29,972 nt of DNA, taken from positions 1 through 29,972 of the forward strand of contig QKGK01000376.1 of the NCBI GenBank assembly GCA_003250455.1, in the 5' to 3' direction. Origin of the DNA: Chloroflexota bacterium (GTDB lineage Bacteria; Chloroflexota; Anaerolineae; Anaerolineales; UBA11579). Positions 8,873-16,769 of the stretch are shown piece by piece; within the stretch, counting starts at the first letter, position 1, and each line of letters starts with the position of its first letter. Below the pieces are notes generated by a model. The model did not search any database and had not been told where the DNA came from. It worked only from the letters and a program-made list of their open reading frames with translations. The position numbers and the translations under genes were made by a program.

Positions 8873-9441
8873 TGTCCCCTATACGAGTGATTGCCGGGAA
8901 AGCCAAAGGCAGGAAGTTGAAAATGGTCCCTGGAGATTCCACCAGGCCAATAACAGACCGCGTCAAAGAATCATTGTTCAATATCATCCGTCTGGACTTG
9001 CCAGGGTGCAGCTTTTTGGATTTATTTGCCGGAACCGGAAGCGTGGGTATTGAAGCATTAAGTCAGGGGGCAAAGTATGTTCGCTTTTTGGACCGAAACA
9101 GAAGAGCCATTGAGATCATTTACGAAAATTTGAAGAATGTGGAATTAATAGAGGGGGCAGAAGTGTTGCAAATGGATGCTTTTGCCCTAATTGGTAGAAG
9201 GGCCGATAAAGCATTTGATTATGTATACGTTGCACCTCCTCAATATAAAGGGATGTGGAAACAGACAATCCAGGATCTGGATAAGCAGCCAGGATGGTTG
9301 GTTTCGGATGGGTGGGTAATTGCACAAATTGACCCAAAAGAATATGAATCTCTCGAGCTGGCGAATTTATCTGAATTTGACCAGCGGAAATATGGCAATA
9401 CGTTGCTGGTCTTTTATGAACGAGTAATCCCTGATAACTGA
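8872..9441 (+). CDS. rsmD: 16S rRNA (guanine966-N2)-methyltransferase
   Basis: RsmD methylates N2 of G966 in 16S rRNA using S-adenosylmethionine. The 189-residue protein opens with the family signature RVIAGKAKGRKLK, followed by RPITDRVKESLFNII, the SAM-binding motif LDLFAGTGSVGIEALSQGA (49-67) and a catalytic loop APPQY (121-125) in place of the DPPY seen in most homologues. The loss of the first Asp is noticeable but I believe it occurs in relatives. The ATG overlaps the stop codon of the AAA ATPase gene (TAATG), so the pair is translationally coupled. Confidence 0.9.
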   Translation: MSPIRVIAGKAKGRKLKMVPGDSTRPITDRVKESLFNIIRLDLPGCSFLDLFAGTGSVGIEALSQGAKYVRFLDRNRRAIEIIYENLKNVELIEGAEVLQMDAFALIGRRADKAFDYVYVAPPQYKGMWKQTIQDLDKQPGWLVSDGWVIAQIDPKEYESLELANLSEFDQRKYGNTLLVFYERVIPDN

Positions 9442-9447
9442 TCAGAA

Positions 9448-9477
9448 AATAACGGCAGATTGATTGCCAAAGTTATT
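9448..9477. other. Imperfect hairpin between convergent genes
   Basis: AATAAC (9448-9453) pairs with GTTATT (9472-9477) and the inner GGCA with TGCC, leaving a bulge. It sits in the 48-base gap between convergent rsmD and the Nudix gene, where a shared terminator would be expected. There is no clear U-tract on either strand, so termination is uncertain. Confidence 0.3.
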
Positions 9478-9489
9478 GGTAACCAACTG

Positions 9490-9990
9490 TTATTTATGGA
9501 ATTCGATCACGAGTTGATCTGATTCGTACCGGTATTGAGCAAATAAGACTGGGTCATGTTTGCCAGCTTCAAGAATGGCAGGAATGATTGTGAGTAAATC
9601 TTCCACCAATGGGAGTTTGGATAACTCTTTTGGGTTTACCCAAACAGGAGTGCCTTCATTAGTAGGGATAGCTTCTCCTTCTCCAGCTTCACCAGAGAAC
9701 ACAAACATCCCAATCCCCGGATTTTTATTAATGTCGATGGTGACGACCATTTTCAATTGAGGGTGGAGCAGATCCAATCCGGTTTCTTCTTTGAATTCCC
9801 GATACGCGGCTGAAAGAACATTTTCCCCCTTTTCGATGTGTCCACCTATTCCATTGAATAAATTAGGCCATGTTTTCTTGTCTTTTGCCCCCTTGATCAG
9901 CAAAAGTTGTTCCCCGCGTGTCGCAAAGACCAACACGCGGGGAATGATTTGATACTTATCCAGTGAGATTTTTTGATCTTCTACCGACAT
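9490..9990 (-). CDS. Nudix hydrolase
   Basis: A 166-residue Nudix-family pyrophosphohydrolase. The complete Nudix box G-x5-E-x7-REFKEETGL is present (Gly50 to Leu72: GHIEKGENVLSAAYREFKEE...), which binds the divalent metal and the diphosphate of the substrate. The N-terminal strand VLVFATRGEQLLLIKGAKDK resembles 8-oxo-dGTP or NTP sanitising (MutT-like) members, but the substrate cannot be fixed. The ATG shares a base with the stop codon of the aldolase gene upstream (TAATG), so the two form one operon and translation is coupled. The gene converges with rsmD. Confidence 0.9.
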   Translation of the reverse strand: MSVEDQKISLDKYQIIPRVLVFATRGEQLLLIKGAKDKKTWPNLFNGIGGHIEKGENVLSAAYREFKEETGLDLLHPQLKMVVTIDINKNPGIGMFVFSGEAGEGEAIPTNEGTPVWVNPKELSKLPLVEDLLTIIPAILEAGKHDPVLFAQYRYESDQLVIEFHK

Positions 9991-11420
9991 TAATCGGCGA
10001 GATCAGAGGTGTCCTCTTCCTCGACATCACCAGTGACTATGGAAATGTATGATGTGAGAGAGGGCAATGGTTTCACCGGGGTGACGAATTTGTCAACATA
10101 CTGCTTGGTGTCGGCGATTGCCAAGGAATCGAACAATTGGTTGAATTGTTTTTCCCATTCTTTTGCGACATCAGCCTTAGCCTCTGCAGACAAATTCAGG
10201 ATTTCTTTTTTGTATACACCAAGGACACGCTTCCGGGATTTGTAGTAGAACTGATCGTCTGTCATATCCGGTTTGCGTTCATTCTGGGCGTTCTCATCCA
10301 GGTAGGCGTACATTTCTTTTATCAGATCCTCGGGAGCATTCTCAAAGAAAATGTTCTGGAAATTGGTTGCCAGGTGGACTTCGCAAGCCTCAGATTCAAC
10401 GAATTTGCCAAATGCGTCCTGCGGCAAGGTGGATGCGCCGTGCTGGACTGCACCGGCCATGCCATAAGCCTCGCGGGCAACGGTGCTCAGGTGCTTGAGG
10501 GTGTCAAAGTCTACACTTACCTGGGCAATAGAGCCGTCGGGAAGGACGACCCCACCGTGGGATGTGCCGGTTTGAATGCTGATCTTGCTCAGTCCAGCGG
10601 CATTCGGATCGAGCGCAGCCAAATTTTGGTTGTAGCCGTCGGTGTAAACGCGCAATTCCTCTTCTGTGGAATTCGCCTTGCCAACTTCACCGATTTCTCC
10701 ACCGATGGAAATGGTAACTCCTTCCGGCTCAATTCCACGGATGTAATGGGTCAGTTTTGCGGAAAGGGAAGAATTGAGTTCCTGCTGTTCAGGGACGGTT
10801 GCTTTCTCGATGTCAACCAGCGTAGAGGTATCAACATCAATGTTGTAAAAGCCTGCATGTATGGCTTCCAGTGACAGATCTTTGATGGCTGTCAGTTCTT
10901 TTTCAGCGTTATCAGCATATCTACCAGCCGAGACCTGGAAATGGTCTCCCTGGATGAATACCGGGCCACGATACCCTTCAGCAATGGCTGCCCCCAAAAT
11001 ATTGGTGGCATATTCGGTTGGGCGTTGGTCGGTATAGCCCATCTCCGACCGGGCGATTTCGAAGAGGATCGTTCCGGCATTGATCTTGTTGGCAATATTG
11101 AATACTACGCTTGCGGCTTCAAAAGCTAAAACGCGCAGGTTGATTGCGGGCACCGTAAAGGTACGCGGCACATCTCCACGCCCCCGTGCGATATACAGTT
11201 CATGAATTGAGGCAGGGAAGATACCGAGGTCTAAGGCAGCGCCACGCACCAGGAAACGGGCAATAGCTGCCTTTTCTCCGCCAGCCAGTGCAGACATGTC
11301 TACCAGGGTGGCGATATTTTTTCGGAGGGTTGCTTCATCGGTCACATGGACAGAAGATTTGTCGGCTTCCAGGCATCCTCCAATAGATTGAATGACATCA
11401 TTTAGTAATTCGGTTTTCAT
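9990..11420 (-). CDS. Class II aldolase-like enzyme (fructose-bisphosphate aldolase family, long form)
   Basis: A 476-residue relative of the zinc-dependent class II fructose-1,6-bisphosphate/tagatose aldolases, longer than the usual 280-360 residues. Barrel elements visible in order are VPAINLRVLAFEAASVVFN, FIQGDHFQVS (candidate Asp-His of the active site), HAGFYNIDVDTSTLVD, ISIGGEIGEVG, QTGTSHGGVVLPDG (metal His candidate) and GAVQHGASTLPQDAF. The additional 60-100 C-terminal residues form a helical, charged tail (YKSRKRVLGVYKKEILNLS...). The start follows GAAAGG by about 8 bases. It is the first gene of a two-gene operon with the Nudix hydrolase. Sugar-phosphate aldolase activity is likely, but the exact substrate is not certain. 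Confidence 0.85.
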   Translation of the reverse strand: MKTELLNDVIQSIGGCLEADKSSVHVTDEATLRKNIATLVDMSALAGGEKAAIARFLVRGAALDLGIFPASIHELYIARGRGDVPRTFTVPAINLRVLAFEAASVVFNIANKINAGTILFEIARSEMGYTDQRPTEYATNILGAAIAEGYRGPVFIQGDHFQVSAGRYADNAEKELTAIKDLSLEAIHAGFYNIDVDTSTLVDIEKATVPEQQELNSSLSAKLTHYIRGIEPEGVTISIGGEIGEVGKANSTEEELRVYTDGYNQNLAALDPNAAGLSKISIQTGTSHGGVVLPDGSIAQVSVDFDTLKHLSTVAREAYGMAGAVQHGASTLPQDAFGKFVESEACEVHLATNFQNIFFENAPEDLIKEMYAYLDENAQNERKPDMTDDQFYYKSRKRVLGVYKKEILNLSAEAKADVAKEWEKQFNQLFDSLAIADTKQYVDKFVTPVKPLPSLTSYISIVTGDVEEEDTSDLAD

Positions 11421-11446
11421 AAGTTTACCTTTCTGGGTTATAAAAA

Positions 11447-11455
11447 TGATAGCAT
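11447..11455 (-). promoter_or_regulatory. Possible extended -10 promoter for the aldolase operon
   Basis: Minus-strand TGCTATCAT is a TGn-extended -10 hexamer 27 bases before the aldolase ATG. No good -35 is found at normal spacing. An alternative pairing of TTGGTT with the downstream TATAAC is also possible, so the exact start of transcription is uncertain. Confidence 0.35.
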
Positions 11456-11503
11456 AAGATAACCAAGCTATTTTACCATTGCTTTATCATGTTTTATATC
11501 ATT

Positions 11504-11531
11504 TGGATACAGGTAAGTTCTCATGTATAAT
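11504..11531 (+). promoter_or_regulatory. Possible promoter of the coiled-coil/SPFH operon
   Basis: A perfect TATAAT (11526-11531) follows TTGGAT (11504-11509) by 16 bases; the -35 box matches only three consensus positions. Transcription would start near 11538, about 45 bases before the ATG of the coiled-coil gene. Confidence 0.5.
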
Positions 11532-11582
11532 AATTTGGAACTTAATCAAATTATTCTGTGGATTTCTTGAAGGAGGAAACAC

Positions 11583-12116
11583 ATGAGTGACTTGTTTGAC
11601 AAGGTAACATCGGACCAAGATCCCTTTACCAAGTTGCTGGGAAAAATCCCGGGCTTTAAGGGATACGTTGAGCGTTCCAGCAGACGATCTGCGGATAAAA
11701 TTTTGCGCGATCAAATTACAACTGAGTTCACGATCGCTCATAAGCGCATAGGCGATCTGCAGCAAGATTTTGCTTCATCCGGTGAGCTTCTGTATCTGGA
11801 TGATCTGGAAAAAGCCGCAGTAAAGATACAGACCTTTATGGATAAGATCTCGGCGGCATCTTATGGATATTCTGGCTTTTTTGATGCGATCAAGATCAAT
11901 GAAGAAGAATTGGCAAAAATCTATGAATTTGATGCGGCATTGCTAGATTCCGCTGACGAGATTTCAAGGGCAATTGATAACGTTGAAGCGTCCATTGGCA
12001 CAGATGGACTTCCAGCTGCAGTCCGGAATTTAGTAGGGTTATCCCGCGACCTGGTGACTGCTTTTGAGCGCAGAGATGAGGTTGTTACCGCAATCTCTTC
12101 AGAATCTGCTGAGTAA
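11583..12116 (+). CDS. Helical coiled-coil protein paired with an SPFH protein
   Basis: A 177-residue hydrophilic protein, not assigned to a named family. It has no signal peptide or membrane segment. From about residue 35 to the end it is heptad-rich and predicted helical (TEFTIAHKRIGDLQQDF, YLDDLEKAAVKIQTFMDKI, DEISRAIDNVEASIG), with a conserved-looking N-terminal KLLGKIPGFKGYVERSSRRSADKI. It has one of the strongest ribosome binding sites of the window (AGGAGG, 7 bases before ATG), suggesting abundant synthesis. The SPFH gene follows after 14 bases. PspA/IM30-type coiled-coil proteins are often encoded beside SPFH proteins; this protein could play a comparable part, but I see no PspA signature, so that is inference. 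Confidence 0.8.
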   Translation: MSDLFDKVTSDQDPFTKLLGKIPGFKGYVERSSRRSADKILRDQITTEFTIAHKRIGDLQQDFASSGELLYLDDLEKAAVKIQTFMDKISAASYGYSGFFDAIKINEEELAKIYEFDAALLDSADEISRAIDNVEASIGTDGLPAAVRNLVGLSRDLVTAFERRDEVVTAISSESAE

Positions 12117-12130
12117 ATTGGAGGAAAAGA

Positions 12131-13183
12131 ATGGCAAGGTTTATTGATGTAATTGAATACCCAAATGAGATGCGAGAGGAGTTGGTGCATCGTATTCCGG
12201 AGAATGGTTCTGGCGATTTTCGGATTGGATCACAACTGATTGTTCGAGAGTCACAAACTGCAGTATTTTTCCGTGACGGGAAGGCTTTGGATTCATTTAG
12301 TGCTGGCAGGCACACCATCGCCACTGCGAATATCCCTTTGTTGGTGAATCTGGTTGGCAAGGTGTTTGGCGACCGAACGCCGTTTACAGCTGAAGTGTAT
12401 TATGTGTCGATGCGGGAATTCCTGGATCGAAAATGGGGCACCCCACAACCAATCCCCATGCAAACACCGGGAATTGGCCTGGGCTGGCTTCTCCTTCAAG
12501 GCTTTGGAACCTATGCCTATGAAATCAGCGACCCGCAGCAGTTTGTGACCCAGGTAGTAGGCACTCAGGGTGTATACCGGACATCGGATATTGAAAACGA
12601 CCTGAAATCCCGTTTGCTGCGCAGTCTTTCAGATATGCTTGGTGAACTCAAAGGGAAGTATGAATCCGTCCAAGACTTGATTGCGCTGCAAGAGGAATTG
12701 AGCGCAGGCGTCCGGGCAAAAGCTCAGGATGATTTTGAAGCCCGCGGTTTGACCCTGAAGTCCTTCGTGATCGCAAACCTGAACCCCTCCAAAACCTCCG
12801 CAGACGACCTGCGGGCGATGGGGCTGCTGGATATGGCCACCTACACCCAATTGCAGGCTGCAGATGCTATGCGTGACGCGGCAAAGAATCCGAGCGGCGG
12901 CGCAGGGCTGACTGCTGGTATCGGCGCTGGAATGGGCATAGGCAATATTATGCAAAATTCACTGCAAAGCGCAACTCAGGGAACCCAGCAATCCAGTTCC
13001 AGCAGTGGCGGGGGCGCTGGCGTAATGCCGGACGTGATGACCCCTGCTGAAGCGGCGTCCTTTTTGAAGGTGTCGGAAGAAGATGTCCTGGCGGCAATTG
13101 AATCGGGCGACTTGAAGGCCCGCAAGTTAGGTAATGCTGTTCGCATCAGCAAGTCTGCTTTGGAAGAATTCCTGAACGGATAA
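12131..13183 (+). CDS. SPFH-domain protein with C-terminal excisionase-type helix-turn-helix
   Basis: A 350-residue protein. Residues about 20-240 match the SPFH (stomatin/prohibitin/flotillin) fold of the YdjI / virion-core-like type: GSQLIVRESQTAVFFRDGKA, AEVYYVSMREFLDRKWGTP, then the helical QDDFEARGLTLKSFVIANLNP. There is no N-terminal membrane segment. A Gly/Ser/Gln-rich linker (about 250-300) joins it to a 48-residue C-terminal segment (303-350: MTPAEAASFLKVSEEDVLAA ... ISKSALEEFLNG), which reads as an HTH_17 excisionase/MerR-like DNA-binding or protein-binding domain. YdjI-type relatives usually end in a zinc ribbon. The GGAGG site lies 6 bases before the ATG; a strong terminator follows. 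Likely role: membrane-linked scaffold with its coiled-coil neighbour. Confidence 0.87.
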   Translation: MARFIDVIEYPNEMREELVHRIPENGSGDFRIGSQLIVRESQTAVFFRDGKALDSFSAGRHTIATANIPLLVNLVGKVFGDRTPFTAEVYYVSMREFLDRKWGTPQPIPMQTPGIGLGWLLLQGFGTYAYEISDPQQFVTQVVGTQGVYRTSDIENDLKSRLLRSLSDMLGELKGKYESVQDLIALQEELSAGVRAKAQDDFEARGLTLKSFVIANLNPSKTSADDLRAMGLLDMATYTQLQAADAMRDAAKNPSGGAGLTAGIGAGMGIGNIMQNSLQSATQGTQQSSSSSGGGAGVMPDVMTPAEAASFLKVSEEDVLAAIESGDLKARKLGNAVRISKSALEEFLNG

Positions 13184-13210
13184 GGGAATCCCGAAATACA
13201 ATAATCACTA

Positions 13211-13250
13211 GCAACCTCACTCTATGTTTTGGAGTGAGGTTGCTTTGTAT
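13211..13250 (+). terminator. Intrinsic terminator after the SPFH gene
   Basis: A perfect 12-bp stem (GCAACCTCACTC at 13211-13222 with GAGTGAGGTTGC at 13232-13243) around a 9-base loop, followed by TTTGTAT. It closes the coiled-coil/SPFH operon 27 bases after the stop codon, and separates it from the MFS gene. Confidence 0.88.
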
Positions 13251-13279
13251 CATTTGTTCAAATTGGAGAAGGAGATAGG

Positions 13280-14479
13280 ATGAATTCGGAGCGGAAGTTT
13301 GTGCGATATGCCATGTTTGGGTCACTCTATTTTACACAGGGGACGATATTAAGTTATTTTACCGCCCTGAATGCTTTGTATTTTTTGCATAAAGGGTTGT
13401 CCATGACAGACGTTGGGATTTTTGCCTCGATTGCATTGATCCCTTTTGTGATCAAAATATTCTGGGGAATGTTGAGCGACCGCGTCAATCTGTTTGGGTT
13501 GGGACATCGAAAACCCTATATCGTGATTGGGCTGGTGGTTCAATTGGTCTGTTTGATCGTGGTGCCATTTATCGATCCCGGTGAGCAATATTGGACTTTT
13601 GTGGCACTGGCATTTGTTTTACAAATGGGAATGGCTCTGTATGACACCTGCACAGATGGCCTTGCCCTGGATACGACTTCAGAAAATGAGCATGGCACCA
13701 TCCAGGGATTTATGGTGGGGGGGCGTGCGTTGGGGGTTGTGATCACTGCCTCTTTGGTTGGGATCCTGGCTGAAAAGGTTTCCTGGGCGGCAGTATTTTG
13801 GGCGTTGGCGGCTTTCACGGTGATACCCCTGCCTTTTGTGTTTGGAATGAAAGAGGCGGAGCGACCCAAGTCCCGGCAGTTTGAGTGGAGCGCATTTTCA
13901 GCGTTCAAGCAGATTCCGGTGCTGGCGCTCTCGGGCGTGGGTTTTGTTTTCTTTTTGATCATTGCTGGCGTGAACCAGATCGTCAATCCATTTTTGGCAG
14001 GATCTTTCAATATTTCGCTGTCTCAGGCTGGTTTGTTTACGACACTGTGGGGAATTGGGGTGGTTTTGGGTGGCGTGGTTGGCGGCTGGCTGGTGCAAAA
14101 AGTGGGCAGAAGGAATGGGTCCCGCCTGGCAATTGGGCTGTCGTTCGTTTCAATTGTGGCCCTGGTGTTCACCAATAATCCAGGAATTGCATGGCCGGTA
14201 GTGGGGATATTTGGACTTGCATATGGCACTTACCAGACGGTCTATTTTGCACTTTCAATGGGCTACACAGATTCAAGAATTGCAGCATCTATGTTTTCGA
14301 TCTTAATGGCTGTTTCCAATATCGCACAGGGAGTGGGGATGGCATTAAGCGGATTGTTGGTGGATGTGATTGATTATCGCTATACATTTGTGATCTTTGC
14401 GCTATTGAATATCCTCGCACTTCCTTTGCTCCCGTTTGTATTTGGAAAGGAAAAACGAGCGTCACTTTCTACAATTTGA
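13280..14479 (+). CDS. Major facilitator superfamily transporter
   Basis: A 399-residue polytopic membrane protein with about 12 hydrophobic segments, the usual MFS size. The loop between segments 2 and 3 carries the family signature variant GMLSDRVNLFGLGHRKPYIVIG, in which the SDR and GHRKP stretch resembles AmpG/PAT and folate-biopterin type members more than sugar porters. A second, weaker repeat of the loop, GGWLVQKVGRRNGSRLAIG, follows segment 8, as expected from the duplicated MFS fold. GGAG lies about 6 bases before the ATG. It stands after the SPFH terminator and 96 bases before the next MFS gene. Substrate unknown. Confidence 0.87.
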   Translation: MNSERKFVRYAMFGSLYFTQGTILSYFTALNALYFLHKGLSMTDVGIFASIALIPFVIKIFWGMLSDRVNLFGLGHRKPYIVIGLVVQLVCLIVVPFIDPGEQYWTFVALAFVLQMGMALYDTCTDGLALDTTSENEHGTIQGFMVGGRALGVVITASLVGILAEKVSWAAVFWALAAFTVIPLPFVFGMKEAERPKSRQFEWSAFSAFKQIPVLALSGVGFVFFLIIAGVNQIVNPFLAGSFNISLSQAGLFTTLWGIGVVLGGVVGGWLVQKVGRRNGSRLAIGLSFVSIVALVFTNNPGIAWPVVGIFGLAYGTYQTVYFALSMGYTDSRIAASMFSILMAVSNIAQGVGMALSGLLVDVIDYRYTFVIFALLNILALPLLPFVFGKEKRASLSTI

Positions 14480-14561
14480 TTAAATTTTTTGCCCCCTCTG
14501 TTGTTGTGACTTTCTCCCGTTTCAAGGGTTATAGTAATTTGGACTATATCCCTGATTTCTT

Positions 14562-14566
14562 AGGAG
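14562..14566 (+). promoter_or_regulatory. Ribosome binding site fixing the start of the Atg22-like transporter
   Basis: AGGAG at 14562-14566 lies 9 bases from ATG 14576 but only 3 bases from the in-frame TTG at 14570. The ATG is therefore the better start, removing two residues (Met-His) from the longest reading frame. Confidence 0.75.
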
Positions 14567-14575
14567 AAATTGCAC

Positions 14576-15937
14576 ATGACGGAGCAGCGAACAACCAATA
14601 AACGAGCCCAGTGGGCCTGGTATTTTTATGATTTCGGCAATTCTGCTTACGCGGCAGTAGTTTTACTGGCTGTGTATTCGGTTTATTTCAAAGAGGGGGT
14701 AGTCGCCAGTCCGGAAGGTTCGGCGCTCTGGGGGTTGGCACTGACGATCGCGATGTTGGTGGTTGCGGTCGTCTCTCCATTCCTGGGGACAATCGCTGAT
14801 TATTCCCAGAGAAAAAAATTATTCCTCTTCATTGCGACCGGAATAGCAGTAACTTTTACAGGGCTGCTGTTCTTTGTCCAAAAAGGAGATATATTTTGGG
14901 GAATGGCTTTGTTTATCCTGGCCGAAATCGGGTATCGCAGCGGACAGGTATTTTATAACTCCCTGCTGGTGGATGTTGCCGATCCGGATGAGGTTGGAAG
15001 GGTTTCCGGGAATGGGTGGGCAATTGGGTCTATAGGCGGGATCATCTGTCTGGTGATCGTGCTTGTGCTGATCCAGATGAACCCTGGCAATACAGTGATC
15101 GTGCGGTTTTCACTTGTGATCACAGCGGTGTATTTCGCGCTATTTACGCTTCCCACATTATTCTGGATCAAAGAGAAGAAGGCTGCACAAAATAAAGTTG
15201 GCGATAATTATTTCAAAATTGCAGTACAGCGGCTAAAGCACACGATCCAATCGGTGCGGGATTTCAAAGAGTTCCTCAAATTCATGGTTGCATTGCTGAT
15301 CTACAATGATGGGATCATCGCTGCTTTGGATTTTGCAGCTATCGTTGGGGCGGTGTTGTTTGGGGTGACGGACACCCAATTAATCATCTTTGTGATCATT
15401 GTTCAGGTTACCAATGTGATTGGGGCATATGCGTATGCGATCATTGGGGAAAGGATCGGGTATAAAAACAGTCTGGTTCAATCATTGCTGCTGATGGTGC
15501 TGGCAATTGGGGCGATGATGTTCATCAACAGTGTTGAAGCCTTCTTTATTGTCGGGGCTGTGGCTGGCTTTGCTATGGCTGGTGTGCAATCGATCAGCCG
15601 GACTTTGGTGACGGCTTTTGCGCCTGCAAGTAAGGTGGCTGAATTTTATGGCTTCTTTGCCCTTGCAGGCCGCACATCCTCCATCATCGGTCCTGGGGTG
15701 ATGGGGTTTGCTGCATCCGGGTTGTCTGCCTGGCTGATGAAAACCCTGGTTGACGCGAATTTGGTGGCCGCAGGAAATTTATCGGCTGTATCTGTTACTG
15801 AGCAGATCGGGCATCGCTTTGCGATTGTGACGATCGTGATCTTTCTGCTGGTTGGATTGATGCTGCTGTTGTTCGTCAATGAGGCGCTTGGCCGCCAGGC
15901 TGCCATTGAGGCGGAGGATCGGTATAATGGAAATTAA
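14576..15937 (+). CDS. MFS transporter, UMF1/Atg22-like family
   Basis: A 453-residue 12-segment membrane transporter. Its N-terminus WAWYFYDFGNSAYAAVVL is the hallmark of the UMF1 (Atg22-like) branch of the major facilitator superfamily; the loop IADYSQRKKLF follows segment 2, and VADPDEVGRVSGNGWAIG is also typical. Eukaryotic Atg22 exports amino acids from the vacuole; bacterial substrates are largely unknown. It is unrelated in detail to the MFS gene just upstream, so this is not a recent duplication. The stop codon overlaps the ATG of the acyltransferase gene (TAATG), which couples them. Confidence 0.88.
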   Translation: MTEQRTTNKRAQWAWYFYDFGNSAYAAVVLLAVYSVYFKEGVVASPEGSALWGLALTIAMLVVAVVSPFLGTIADYSQRKKLFLFIATGIAVTFTGLLFFVQKGDIFWGMALFILAEIGYRSGQVFYNSLLVDVADPDEVGRVSGNGWAIGSIGGIICLVIVLVLIQMNPGNTVIVRFSLVITAVYFALFTLPTLFWIKEKKAAQNKVGDNYFKIAVQRLKHTIQSVRDFKEFLKFMVALLIYNDGIIAALDFAAIVGAVLFGVTDTQLIIFVIIVQVTNVIGAYAYAIIGERIGYKNSLVQSLLLMVLAIGAMMFINSVEAFFIVGAVAGFAMAGVQSISRTLVTAFAPASKVAEFYGFFALAGRTSSIIGPGVMGFAASGLSAWLMKTLVDANLVAAGNLSAVSVTEQIGHRFAIVTIVIFLLVGLMLLLFVNEALGRQAAIEAEDRYNGN

Positions 15938-16701
15938 TGATGGAACCTTCCAGGAAGATTAAGAGCGAGCAACTTGAGAAGCGGCGACCAGTGCGGGTCT
16001 TTTTGCAAGGACTGGCTAAAATTGCATTCTGGCTGCTGACGGATTTGGAAATTGAAGGGCAGGAAAATTTCCCTGAAGAAGGCCCATTGTTGGTTGTTGG
16101 TAATCATTTCAGTATGGTAGATATTGCTGCTTTTGTGCGCGCTGCCCCGTATCCGATGGAATTTATTGGAGGAGCAGTATTTGCCAACGCACCCAAATTC
16201 ATGGCGGTGTTCCCACGCATGTGGGGTTATCTGCCAGTATTCCGGGGAACCGGATCTCATTTTGCCCTGAGAGAAGCGGAAAAAGTCCTAAAGCGGCAGG
16301 GTGTATTGGCAATATATCCGGAGGGGGGCAGCCATGCTCGAATGCTGCGACCAGCCCGGCCGGGGACTGCATTTCTGGCTGCCCGAACCCAGGCGCGGGT
16401 GCTCCCGATAGGGTTAATCGGGATGGATGAGGTATTTGAAAAATTAGGGAAATTCAAACGGGCGAAAGTGAAGATTCGCATCGGGAAACCAATTGGCCCT
16501 TTCGAAGTAACGGAAAAGGGCACCAAGAGGCGGGAAAAATTGGAGCAGATTGGGGTCACGATCATGCAGCGGATCGCCGACCTGATCCCGCCAGAGAAAC
16601 ACGGCTTTTTATCGGATGACCCTGAATTGAGGGCCCAAGTGGTTGAATATCCATGGGAAGATAAACCGGAGGGGGAAGTGGAAGGAATGAACGTCCGTTA
16701 G
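15937..16701 (+). CDS. PlsC-type 1-acylglycerol-3-phosphate acyltransferase
   Basis: A 254-residue phospholipid acyltransferase that transfers an acyl group to lysophosphatidate or a similar acceptor at the inner face of the membrane. The catalytic H-x4-D box is NHFSMVD (His57, Asp62); VFRGTGSHFALREAEKVL and AIYPEGGSH (Glu129) correspond to the further PlsC motifs, with GGS in place of the common GTRS. An amphipathic or hydrophobic stretch (FLQGLAKIAFWLLTDL) precedes the catalytic box. There is no separate ribosome binding site; translation likely continues from the transporter stop codon. ATG 15940 is an equal alternative. Which lysolipid it acylates is unknown. Confidence 0.9.
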   Translation: MMEPSRKIKSEQLEKRRPVRVFLQGLAKIAFWLLTDLEIEGQENFPEEGPLLVVGNHFSMVDIAAFVRAAPYPMEFIGGAVFANAPKFMAVFPRMWGYLPVFRGTGSHFALREAEKVLKRQGVLAIYPEGGSHARMLRPARPGTAFLAARTQARVLPIGLIGMDEVFEKLGKFKRAKVKIRIGKPIGPFEVTEKGTKRREKLEQIGVTIMQRIADLIPPEKHGFLSDDPELRAQVVEYPWEDKPEGEVEGMNVR

Positions 16702-16707
16702 GTTAAG

Positions 16708-16742
16708 AAAATGGCTGGAACTTCTCAGTTCCAGCCATTTCT
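16708..16742. terminator. Bidirectional terminator between acyltransferase and glutamate synthase genes
   Basis: AATGGCTGGAA (16710-16720) pairs perfectly with TTCCAGCCATT (16729-16739) around an 8-base loop. On the plus strand it ends in TTTCT; on the minus strand it ends in TTTTCTT. It lies in the 68-base gap between convergent genes and can serve both the PlsC operon and the glutamate synthase operon. Confidence 0.85.
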
Positions 16743-16769
16743 ATCAACGTGTTGGATCGAAAAATTCGC

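Noticed and set aside
10137..10874. Open frame of 245 codons on the plus strand.
   Set aside because: Antisense to the aldolase gene; no domain, no upstream signal.
13280..15937. The two adjacent MFS genes as a tandem duplication.
   Set aside because: Their N-terminal signatures (SDRVNLFGLGHRKP against WAWYFYDFGNSAYA) belong to different MFS branches.
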